7,819 nt of DNA from Mariprofundales bacterium. Its GTDB lineage: Bacteria; Pseudomonadota; Zetaproteobacteria; Mariprofundales; S012-25. Below are positions 1 to 5,545 of the stretch, piece by piece. Location of the stretch: NCBI GenBank assembly GCA_015487905.1, contig WFOX01000009.1, forward strand, positions 1-7,819, in the 5' to 3' direction. The translations under genes and the position numbers were made by a program. Positions within the stretch are counted from its first letter, which is position 1. Each line of letters starts with the position of its first letter. The notes beneath the pieces are model-generated. The model did not search any database. It had not been told where the DNA came from and worked only from the letters and a program-made list of their open reading frames with translations.

Positions 1-318
1 CAAAAATGGGTGGACTCATCCATCTCCAAGACGATCAATGTGCCCACGGACTTCCCTTACGAGGACTTCAAGGACATTTATCTCTACGCCTATGAGAAGG
101 GCCTCAAAGGCTGCACGACCTTCCGCTTCAACCCCGAGGTCTTCTCGGGCGTGCTCGTCAAAGAACAAGACCTCAAGAACACGATCTACCGCTTCAAGCT
201 GGAGGACGGCTCGGTTGTGGAGGTGCGCGGCGACGAAGAGGTGGAATACGAGGGCGAGGTGCATGTGGCCGCAAACCTCTACGACGCGCTCAAGGAGGGC
301 TACTATGGCCGGCTCTAA
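1..318 (+). CDS. nrdJ: Class II (B12-dependent) ribonucleotide reductase, catalytic subunit, C-terminal fragment
   Basis: This is the last 105 residues of the catalytic chain of adenosylcobalamin-dependent ribonucleotide reductase, which makes deoxyribonucleotides from ribonucleotides with or without oxygen. The reading frame is open from base 1 (QKWVDSSISKTINVP), so the 5' part lies outside the window; the GTG at 10 is internal. The SSISKTINVP stretch and the YEKGLKGCTTFRFNP block (residues about 30-44) are recognisable class II reductase motifs from the end of the barrel domain. The chain ends at YYGRL and lacks the TSCPD domain and cysteine tail found in single-chain relatives. Those functions sit in the separate downstream gene at 484, the arrangement known from Pseudomonas aeruginosa nrdJa/nrdJb. 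The gap of 165 bases to nrdJb is longer than any other gene junction here. Family identity is very confident; the full gene cannot be judged. Confidence 0.93.
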   Translation, partial: QKWVDSSISKTINVPTDFPYEDFKDIYLYAYEKGLKGCTTFRFNPEVFSGVLVKEQDLKNTIYRFKLEDGSVVEVRGDEEVEYEGEVHVAANLYDALKEGYYGRL

Positions 319-397
319 GCCCATTTGGCCTGAGCTCAAGCTTCCGCCGATCAACCTCTGGGTGCTGGCGGCCTGGCGTGAGGCGCCGCATACTTTT

Positions 398-458
398 GCA
401 AGCAGGCCGCGCACGAACCTTTCAGCAACGATGTTTGCGGCGCGTGCAAGCCTGTTGC
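398..458 (+). repeat. Imperfect inverted repeat upstream of nrdJb
   Basis: GCAAGCAGGC (398-407) can pair with GCCTGTTGC (450-458) if G402 is bulged, giving nine pairs. After a small internal loop, GCACG (411-415) pairs with CGTGC (443-447), closing a loop of 27 bases. It lies wholly in the nrdJa-nrdJb gap and ends 13 bases before the nrdJb Shine-Dalgarno site. No T-run follows it, so it is not a typical intrinsic terminator. It could affect mRNA stability or the nrdJa:nrdJb ratio, or it may be chance pairing in GC-rich DNA. Confidence 0.35.
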
Positions 459-471
459 CATTGTTTTACAC

Positions 472-479
472 AAGGAGGG
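472..479 (+). promoter_or_regulatory. Strong ribosome binding site of nrdJb
   Basis: AAGGAGGG is a near-perfect match to the anti-Shine-Dalgarno sequence and lies four bases before the ATG at 484. It fixes the nrdJb start and indicates that the gene is translated independently of nrdJa, unlike most junctions in this window, which overlap. Confidence 0.85.
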
Positions 480-483
480 CACG

Positions 484-1101
484 ATGCCTGTGAAGATTGA
501 GAAAAAGATCGTTGGCTATGAGGTCATCAAGCCCGGCGAGGAAAAAGAGAAAAAGGAGCACCATCCGATCCTGCAGCGCCCCGAGGGGCCGCTGGAAGGG
601 AAGACCTACAAGATCAAGACGCCGCTTTCCGAGCATGCCATCTATGTGACGATCAACGACATCGTGGATGAAAACGGCAAGCGGCGGCCGTTTGAGATCT
701 TCATCAACTCCAAGAACATGGAGCACTTTCAATGGATCGTGGCGCTCACGCGCGTGATCTCGGCGATCTTCCGCAAGGGCGGCGATGTGAGCTTTCTGGT
801 GGAGGAGCTCAAAAGCGTCTTTGACCCGCGCGGCGGCTACTACAAGAAGGGTGGCAAATACATGCCGTCGTTGGTGGCCGAGATCGGCGAGGTGATTGAG
901 CAGCATCTCATTGAGATCGGCATGATGGACGGGCGCTTGGCCACGCCGGAGCTTGAGGCCAAGCGCAAGAAGGCGCGCGAGGTGCTCGGTGAGGAGGGCC
1001 TCAAAAATGCCCAGCAATGCCCGGCCTGCGGCGCGGCGGCGGTCGTGCGCCTGGACAACTGCAATGTGTGCCTGGAGTGCGGCGAGTCCAAGTGCGGCTG
1101 A
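484..1101 (+). CDS. nrdJb: NrdJb: TSCPD-domain partner of class II ribonucleotide reductase
   Basis: This 205-residue protein is the separately encoded C-terminal part of class II ribonucleotide reductase. In Pseudomonas aeruginosa the equivalent NrdJb is needed alongside NrdJa. The N-terminus MPVKIEKKIVGYEV fits the family's usual start, supporting the ATG at 484 behind AAGGAGGG. Residues about 28-150 form the TSCPD domain, with TYKIKTPLSEHAIYVTIND, RRPFEIFINSKNMEHFQW and FDPRGGYYKKGGKYMPSL. A charged helix (about 155-175) then leads to a tail with six cysteines: C179 and C182 (CPAC), C193, C196 and C199 (CNVCLEC) and C204 (KCG). From family knowledge such a tail either binds zinc or carries the redox pair that re-reduces the active site; which cysteines do which cannot be read from sequence. 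The stop lies two bases before the next ATG, so the small exported protein is probably co-transcribed. Confidence 0.93.
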   Translation: MPVKIEKKIVGYEVIKPGEEKEKKEHHPILQRPEGPLEGKTYKIKTPLSEHAIYVTINDIVDENGKRRPFEIFINSKNMEHFQWIVALTRVISAIFRKGGDVSFLVEELKSVFDPRGGYYKKGGKYMPSLVAEIGEVIEQHLIEIGMMDGRLATPELEAKRKKAREVLGEEGLKNAQQCPACGAAAVVRLDNCNVCLECGESKCG

Positions 1102-1103
1102 TC

Positions 1104-1439
1104 ATGTGGTTGGGCTGCGCGCTTTTTGCAGGCGCGCTTACCATATCCGCGAAATCAGAGGATGCCTCCCGCGTCCTCGCCAAAATAGAAGAAGTGCGCC
1201 TTGTGCACAAAAATGAGACGTTTGTGTTGGAGGTGCATGGGATCAAGCCCTCGCCCTGTCATCGCGTGCAAGCAAAGCGCCTGCGCACACGAGACGGGAT
1301 GATACAGCTTCAGGTGTTTGCTCGGCCAAACGCGCAGCTTTGCGTGCAGGTGCTTGCGCCGTTCGTATTGCAAATCCGCATCCAAAAGCCCATCAAGCGC
1401 GTGCAAGTCAACGGGCGCTGGTTTTCGCTTTCTCGTTAG
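1104..1439 (+). CDS. Small predicted exported protein with a likely disulfide
   Basis: This 111-residue protein has no function I can name. It starts with a hydrophobic stretch (MWLGCALFAGALTISA) followed by KSED, which looks like a signal peptide or short anchor. The rest alternates hydrophobic and polar residues like a small beta-sandwich: strands around VRLVHKNETFVLEV, PSPCHRV (C52), MIQLQVFARP, LCVQVLAPF (C80) and IKRVQVNGRWF. C52 and C80 are the only cysteines after the leader and could form a disulfide in the periplasm. The ATG lies two bases after the nrdJb stop, but no good Shine-Dalgarno precedes it. A GTG at 1092 (MRLIMWLGC...) would add an arginine to the leader and is a fair alternative start. 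The 3' end overlaps the end of xerC on the other strand by 32 bases. Its link to ribonucleotide reduction is positional only. Confidence 0.62.
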   Translation: MWLGCALFAGALTISAKSEDASRVLAKIEEVRLVHKNETFVLEVHGIKPSPCHRVQAKRLRTRDGMIQLQVFARPNAQLCVQVLAPFVLQIRIQKPIKRVQVNGRWFSLSR

Positions 1440-2316
1440 CAGCGCGTTTTTGTTCCCAGCGATCGCGCGGATGCGCGGCATCGTAAATGCGCGCAAGCCG
1501 CGTCCATTCCAGCGCCGCATAACGCTCGGTCGTGGCCAGTGAAGCGTGCCCCAAAAGCTCCTGGATTGCGCGCAGGCTTGCGCCGGCGGCGAGCAAATGC
1601 GTTGCAAACGAATGCCGCAAGCGATGCGGGGTTGCGCCGTCGGCATGCGCAAGGCGCCCCCAGCGCGCCACGATGCGCTGCGCCGTGCGCACGGAAAGAA
1701 AGCCGCCGCGTTTGCCCGGAAAGAGCGCCTCGCCGCGCGGCGGCCGCGCTTCAAGCCAACGCGCAACCAGCTCGCGCGCATAAGGAGGCAAATGCGCTTC
1801 GCGTTCCTTGCCGCCTTTGCCGCGCACGCGCACGATGCCTTCCCGCACGCGCACATCCTCCGTGCGCAATCCCACCGCCTCGCTCACGCGCAAGCCCGCG
1901 CCGTAAAGCAGGGCGAGCAGCGCCGCATCGCGCAAGGCCTCGGCGCGCTCGGCCTCGGCGACAAGCGCAAGCGCCTGCTCCTCAGCAAGATGGCGTGGAA
2001 GCGGTTTGGGCTTGCGCGGTGTAGGCACAAGCTCCACGGGATTGGCATCCACAAGGCCCCAACGCACCGCCATCGCGAACATGCTGGAAGCCGCCGAGCG
2101 TCGCCGCGCAAGCGTGCTTGGTGAAAGCCCGCGTGCGGCTTCAGCGACAAGCCAGGCCTCTATGTCCGCAGGCGTGATCGCTCGTGCGGGTTTTTCGCCG
2201 CAGCGCTGCAAAAGCCCGGCAAGATCGCGTTTGTAAGCAGCCACCGTGTGCGGACTTGCAAGGCGCACATGGGCAAGCTCGTGCAAAAACCGCGCAGCAA
2301 GCTCATGCAGCTTCAT
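1408..2316 (-). CDS. xerC: Tyrosine recombinase XerC
   Basis: This is a site-specific tyrosine recombinase of 302 residues, the normal length for XerC/XerD. With its partner it resolves chromosome dimers at dif near the terminus during division. The N-terminal SAM-like core-binding domain covers residues 1-85 (LHELAHVRLASPHTVAAYKRD). The catalytic domain covers about 105-285 and carries all expected residues: R143 (GAGLRVSE), K167 (RGKGGKERE), H231 and R234 (PHRLRHSFATH), H257 (LLGHASL) and the nucleophile Y266 (TTERYAAL). The ATG at 2316 is preceded by GGAAGAGG and overlaps the end of the upstream gene by 14 bases. XerC rather than XerD is inferred mainly from the adjacent DUF484-like gene, the arrangement in E. 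coli (yigA-xerC) and many relatives. The last residues form a basic tail (KRAANEKAKTSAR), encoded over the 3' end of the opposing small gene. Confidence 0.93.
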   Translation of the reverse strand: MKLHELAARFLHELAHVRLASPHTVAAYKRDLAGLLQRCGEKPARAITPADIEAWLVAEAARGLSPSTLARRRSAASSMFAMAVRWGLVDANPVELVPTPRKPKPLPRHLAEEQALALVAEAERAEALRDAALLALLYGAGLRVSEAVGLRTEDVRVREGIVRVRGKGGKEREAHLPPYARELVARWLEARPPRGEALFPGKRGGFLSVRTAQRIVARWGRLAHADGATPHRLRHSFATHLLAAGASLRAIQELLGHASLATTERYAALEWTRLARIYDAAHPRDRWEQKRAANEKAKTSAR

Positions 2317-3394
2317 GCGCCTCTTCCACGCGGCCGCCGCCAAGCGCCTTTGCAACCAGCATCGCCCGCTCCGCGCGTGCAACCAAATCCTTGATGGGCG
2401 TGCCTTGGAGGTCGTCCGCGCAAGCAACACCGATGCTCACAGACACAGGCGCATCCTTGCAGCGCAGCTTCGCACACCGCGCAAGCACCTCGGAAGCAAT
2501 CTCCTTTGCCCGCGCAAGCGCGCAGCCCGGCAAAAAGGCCGCAAAGGCGTCCCTTTCCAGCCGCACGACGGGATCGGTTTTGCGCATGCCGCTTTGCATG
2601 GCTTGCGCGACCTTTTCCAACAGCTCCTCCGCCGCCTCGGCATCCGTGCTTGTATGCGCATGGAAATCATCCACATCCAGCACGAGGCAACCCACCGGCG
2701 CGAGGCTTCCGAACCATTGCGCGAGCGGCTGATGGGAGCGTGCGCGGAAAAAGCGCACAGAGCGCGCGCCCGTGGTCGGATCGCGCAAGGAAAGCTCCGC
2801 AATGCGCGCCCGCGCAGCCGCATGCTCCAACACGAGGCCGAAGATCTCGCCCATGTGGGCGAGAAAGTCCGTGCCAAGCCCAGGCCGAAAGCGCTCGCGC
2901 GAGCGCGCGCCCAAGCCCAACACACCGACAGGACGCGCAGGATCGCCGAGCAATAGCACGGCCAGCGAGCCCAAGTCCGCCCCTTCGGGCATCGCCCACG
3001 GAAAATCCTCGGCAGGGTGAGCAAGTTCCAAAAGGCGCACGGGCCGCGCCTCGCTAAGCCCCATGCTCGCCATCTCCGTGCGCTCAATCCAAGCAAGATC
3101 GCGCTCGGATAATCCTTGCATCGGCTGGCCTGCGAGCATCCCCTCGCGGCACAGCCAAAGGCGCGCAAAGTCCAGCTCAAAATCGGCGCGCAATCCTTTC
3201 AGCAAAGCAAAGCATGCATCCTCGGCATCACCGGCCGTGAGCACCTCGCGTTCCAGCGCAAAAAGCTTGCGATACAACGCCTCGTTTTCGCGCACGCGCG
3301 CAAGCATCGCCGCCGCGTGCGCGCGCAAAGCCGCGTTTTCTTCTTCCAGCTTCGCGATTTTGCGGCTTGCAAAGTCCTCTACCTTGCCTGCAAT
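2303..3394 (-). CDS. DUF484-like (coiled coil + GAF) protein fused to a degenerate GGDEF domain
   Basis: Numbering assumes an ATT start at 3394, giving 363 residues. Residues 11-45 (KIAKLEEENAALRAH...RENEALYRKL) form the coiled coil typical of DUF484 proteins, followed by a GAF-like fold (about 55-195). DUF484 genes often sit directly before xerC, as here. The usual DUF484 N-terminus (a 'HPDFF'-type segment) is missing. Residues about 200-355 resemble a GGDEF domain: LRDPTTGARSVRFF matches DPLTGLxNRRxF, CLVLDVDDF carries a metal-site aspartate, and VSVSIGVA and ERAMLVAKALGGGRV match later blocks. The signature itself is ERDAF (280-284) instead of GGDEF, and the FKxIND/GHxxGD substrate region is lost, so cyclase activity is unlikely. 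A sensory or scaffolding role is inferred. Start choice: GGAGGAGG lies seven bases before the ATT, with no ATG/GTG/TTG suitably placed; a GTG at 3424 with a weak site is the canonical alternative. The stop overlaps xerC by 14 bases. Confidence 0.82.
   Translation of the reverse strand: MAGKVEDFASRKIAKLEEENAALRAHAAAMLARVRENEALYRKLFALEREVLTAGDAEDACFALLKGLRADFELDFARLWLCREGMLAGQPMQGLSERDLAWIERTEMASMGLSEARPVRLLELAHPAEDFPWAMPEGADLGSLAVLLLGDPARPVGVLGLGARSRERFRPGLGTDFLAHMGEIFGLVLEHAAARARIAELSLRDPTTGARSVRFFRARSHQPLAQWFGSLAPVGCLVLDVDDFHAHTSTDAEAAEELLEKVAQAMQSGMRKTDPVVRLERDAFAAFLPGCALARAKEIASEVLARCAKLRCKDAPVSVSIGVACADDLQGTPIKDLVARAERAMLVAKALGGGRVEEAHEAA
2320..2327 (-). promoter_or_regulatory. Ribosome binding site of xerC
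   Basis: On the minus strand GGAAGAGG lies three bases before the ATG at 2316, inside the last codons of the DUF484-GGDEF gene. It picks this ATG over other possible starts further upstream in the same open frame, which would run deep into the preceding gene, and it fits coupled translation. Confidence 0.65.
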
Positions 3395-4668
3395 GGCTCG
3401 GCCTCCTCCGCAAGGATGCGCCACGGCGCATCCGGGGATCTGCGCACAAGATACAGGCGCTTGCGCGTGATGTCGCGGTAGTTGTTGGACACATAGCGCT
3501 GCACGAAGGACGCCACCGCCAACTCCCCAAACGGGTGCGGATGCGGATCGTGCAACAACATAAGCTTGGAGATCTGCACGCGGATGAACGTCTTGCTGCG
3601 CGCAATGCGGCGCTTGTAGCGCGCCCAGGCGCGCAAGTCCATCGCCCCCGCCCGAAACCGGGCATCGTAGTGCCGCAAATAGGCCTCCACATCCAGGCTT
3701 TCCCAATCCCGCCGCCAACGCTCAATGGCCTTGGTGAGCGAATCGGCAAGGCGCTTGCGCGCCTCGTCCTCGTTGAAGCGCAGGTTGCTGCCCACCACCA
3801 CCCATGTCGTTTCAGGCGCAATCCAATGCGCAAGCTTCACAAGCGTATCGTTCGGCACCGAAAAGCAGCCGCGCGTATCCTGCGGCGGACGACGCTTGGC
3901 GCGCTTCGGATAGCCGTGCAGCCAGATGCCGTGGCCGTTTTTGCCCTCCAGCCGATCCACGGGATTCGGATAGTCAATCGGAAACACGATCGGCCCATAG
4001 CGCGGCATCAATGCGGGATCGCGGCGCGCACCCAAAAACCGATACACGCCGCTTGGCGTGCGCCCATCGCCCTCATGCCGCTTATCGCCGCCCTTTTTTC
4101 CTGTAACGACATACTCATCCGCCACGCGCACGAGCTTGCCTGCTTCGGCATGAAACACCATCAACCGCGCGCGCGCCTTATCCACGATGAACACGCTCTG
4201 TCCTTCGGGCACCTTCAGGATATCCACCGGCACGCCGAGCACGCCGTCCAACCGATCCAGCACAAGTGCCGCACGCGCACGCGCTTCCGCAAGCCCCTTG
4301 GCAAGATCGGCCGCCGCGAGCAAACGCGCATCGCTGGCCACGGGCCGCGCGTAGTCCCCGGCATCGGCGAGCTTGGCCAAGGCGAGGCGCCGATGCGCTT
4401 CGGCCGCCACCATCGCCGCCAGCGGATCCGCCTGCGCATAGGGATCGGCGATGCGGGCGGCCTTGGCGGCATCGCCAAGCTCCAACGCGGCCGTGGCAAG
4501 CAGCGCCGCGCGTTCCGTGGCGGGAAGCGCAAGGTCGCTTGCAGGATCGGATAGGGCCGCGGCCAAGCGCTGCCAAGCGCGCGCATCCAACTCGGGCGCG
4601 GCCATCGCCCACGAGGCAAGCCCGATGAGGCTAGCGCACGCGCTCAGCCACAATGCGCCAGCGCCCAT
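3379..4668 (-). CDS. Periplasmic L,D-transpeptidase/carboxypeptidase (YkuD) with Cds6-type NTF2-like C-terminal domain
   Basis: This 429-residue exported protein acts on peptidoglycan. Residues 1-23 form a hydrophobic leader ending AMA|APE. Residues 25-150 are an alanine-rich helical region of unknown role. The YkuD catalytic domain (about 155-295) shows FIVDKARARLMVF, TPSGVYRF, GHGIWLHG (H251) and DTRGCFSVPND (C268 nucleophile, R266-G267 before it). Residues 305-422 form an NTF2-like domain matching the C-terminal domain of Helicobacter Csd6 and Campylobacter Pgp2, which trim peptidoglycan peptides to set cell shape. The fold order is therefore Csd6-like, but transpeptidase versus carboxypeptidase activity cannot be told from sequence. 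The ATG at 4668 has GGGAG seven bases upstream; an ATG at 4707 would add K and R to the leader but lacks a ribosome site. The LSAC at residues 8-11 resembles a lipobox but sits too close to the start. It overlaps the upstream TPR gene by 38 bases and has a sister domain there. Confidence 0.9.
   Translation of the reverse strand: MGAGALWLSACASLIGLASWAMAAPELDARAWQRLAAALSDPASDLALPATERAALLATAALELGDAAKAARIADPYAQADPLAAMVAAEAHRRLALAKLADAGDYARPVASDARLLAAADLAKGLAEARARAALVLDRLDGVLGVPVDILKVPEGQSVFIVDKARARLMVFHAEAGKLVRVADEYVVTGKKGGDKRHEGDGRTPSGVYRFLGARRDPALMPRYGPIVFPIDYPNPVDRLEGKNGHGIWLHGYPKRAKRRPPQDTRGCFSVPNDTLVKLAHWIAPETTWVVVGSNLRFNEDEARKRLADSLTKAIERWRRDWESLDVEAYLRHYDARFRAGAMDLRAWARYKRRIARSKTFIRVQISKLMLLHDPHPHPFGELAVASFVQRYVSNNYRDITRKRLYLVRRSPDAPWRILAEEAEPLQAR
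3402..3409 (-). promoter_or_regulatory. Strong Shine-Dalgarno sequence facing an ATT codon
   Basis: On the minus strand GGAGGAGG lies seven bases before an ATT (3394-3392) in the frame of the DUF484-GGDEF gene, with no standard start at proper spacing. The same bases encode Glu-Glu near the end of the transpeptidase gene, so the match may be partly coincidental. If used, it would be a rare non-standard initiation codon like that known for infC. Confidence 0.5.
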
Positions 4669-5545
4669 CCTTGCGCTCCCAGATAAGCTCTTTGCGGACG
4701 CGATCATGGTAGTCGTCGGCGCGATAGTCTTGCACAAAGCGTGCGCGCACGCGCCCATCCGCAAGACGCACAAGCTCAAGCTGCGAGATGCGCACTTGGA
4801 TAAACCGCTTCCCCAAAATCACGCGCGTTTTGTAGCGCCGCCAGGCCTTGTGGGACGCAAAGCGCTTAGGGTGAAACCCAGGGGCATACATCGCGAAATA
4901 GCCCGCAAGATCGCGCGCGCTCCAGGCCGTGCGCCAGCGCTCCAATGCGGCCCGCACCTCGCGGCGCCAATCCGGTTGGGCGGCGTTGGTCGGGGAAGAT
5001 GGGCGCGCATACGCATCGTGCCCAGGCAACGCAGCCACATGCGGCTTGGGGCGCGGTTTTTGCAACCGCTCGGCGGCCTTGGGTGCAGGGTGCAAGCGCC
5101 GCGCCTGCACAAGCGCCTGCAAAAGCGCGTGAACGCGCGGGTTCGGGCGCAGCTTATTCGCCTGCGCAAAAGCCTCAATCGCAAGCTTCAAATACACCTC
5201 GCCTAGGTTTTCATGGATAAACGGATCCTCCGGACGCAAAGCAAGCGCGGCCTCCAATGCCTCCGCCGCCGCATGCGCATCGCCAAGCTCGTTGTAGATC
5301 ACGGCGAGGTTCACAAGCGGCTCGGGTCTATTTGGCATTCCGCGCGCGGCTTTGCGAAAGGCCTCAATGGCCTCGGCAAAGCGGCCGCGCTTGGCCTCCA
5401 CCACGCCGAGCCGGAACCAGCGCCGCGCATCCTCGGGATGCTCGGCAAGCGATGCGCGCAGCTTGGCCGCTTCTTCCGCGGGCGGCGCGGCCCACGCCGG
5501 CCCGAGAACGGCGAACACCAGCGCTAGCGCCAACGCGCGGGCCAT
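4631..5545 (-). CDS. Exported TPR protein with Cds6-type NTF2-like C-terminal domain
   Basis: This 304-residue protein has a signal peptide (residues 1-19, cleavage likely after AWA). Three tetratricopeptide repeats follow at about 40-73, 74-107 and 108-134; the third is short (NLGEVYLKLAIEAFAQANKLRP). A proline-rich basic linker (150-192) leads to an NTF2-like domain (194-303). TPRs bind other proteins, so a periplasmic adaptor role is likely. The C-terminal domain clearly resembles that of the next gene, sharing ERWR, W, D, Y, WxRYK, FI.VxIS.L, FVQ.Y, Y.D, RK.L and WRI.AE in order. No catalytic motif is visible. The gene overlaps DUF502 by 22 bases and the transpeptidase by 38. The ATG at 5545 has only a weak GAGG right before it, so translation probably depends on coupling. 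In Pseudomonas a TPR lipoprotein (LbcA) assists CtpA; this protein is not a lipoprotein and that parallel is only suggestive. Confidence 0.87.
   Translation of the reverse strand: MARALALALVFAVLGPAWAAPPAEEAAKLRASLAEHPEDARRWFRLGVVEAKRGRFAEAIEAFRKAARGMPNRPEPLVNLAVIYNELGDAHAAAEALEAALALRPEDPFIHENLGEVYLKLAIEAFAQANKLRPNPRVHALLQALVQARRLHPAPKAAERLQKPRPKPHVAALPGHDAYARPSSPTNAAQPDWRREVRAALERWRTAWSARDLAGYFAMYAPGFHPKRFASHKAWRRYKTRVILGKRFIQVRISQLELVRLADGRVRARFVQDYRADDYHDRVRKELIWERKDGRWRIVAERVR
4676..4680 (-). promoter_or_regulatory. Ribosome binding site of the L,D-transpeptidase gene
   Basis: On the minus strand GGGAG lies seven bases before the ATG at 4668, within the end of the TPR gene. It favours this start over the ATG at 4707, which has no such site. 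Confidence 0.6.

Larger units (their letters stand above)
319..483 (+). other. Intergenic region between nrdJa and nrdJb
   Basis: This 165-base stretch is the only appreciable gap in the window. It holds an imperfect stem-loop (398-458) and, at its 3' end, the Shine-Dalgarno site of nrdJb (472-479). Two reading frames across it look partly protein-like. Frame 2 starts at an ATG at 305 inside the end of nrdJa and reads MAGSKPIWPELKLPPINLW and onward to a TGA at 491-493. Frame 1 is open from 382 straight into nrdJb but has no ATG, GTG or TTG before 484. No promoter, riboswitch core or T-tract terminator is evident. I cannot decide whether it is a spacer, a structured leader for nrdJb, or a small or broken gene. 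Confidence 0.6.

Noticed and set aside
450..483. Promoter for nrdJb (TTGCCA at 456)
   Set aside because: No -10 box lies 16-18 bases downstream before the ATG; the spacing runs into the Shine-Dalgarno site.
466..1017. Minus-strand open frame of 183 codons opposite nrdJb
   Set aside because: nrdJb is unmistakable here; the antisense frame has no domain or start signal and is explained by codon bias.
1155..1856. Minus-strand open frame of 233 codons overlapping xerC in another frame
   Set aside because: Covers the xerC catalytic residues out of frame and is Ala/Arg/Cys-rich nonsense-like sequence.
2246..2956. Plus-strand open frame of 236 codons opposite the DUF484-GGDEF gene and the xerC start
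   Set aside because: Shadow of two recognisable minus-strand genes; Arg/Ala/His-rich composition with no motif.
3367..4554. Long plus-strand open frame (395 codons) opposite the transpeptidase
   Set aside because: It is antisense to a gene with clear YkuD and NTF2-like motifs, is rich in His/Arg/Pro as expected from antisense GC-rich DNA, and shows no family motif.
4636..4668. Lipoprotein signal (LSAC) in the transpeptidase leader
   Set aside because: The cysteine is at residue 11 with no basic n-region before it, and a standard AMA|AP cleavage site follows further on.
4451..5206. Plus-strand open frame of 251 codons opposite the TPR gene
   Set aside because: Antisense to signal peptide, TPR and NTF2-like coding sequence; no independent support.
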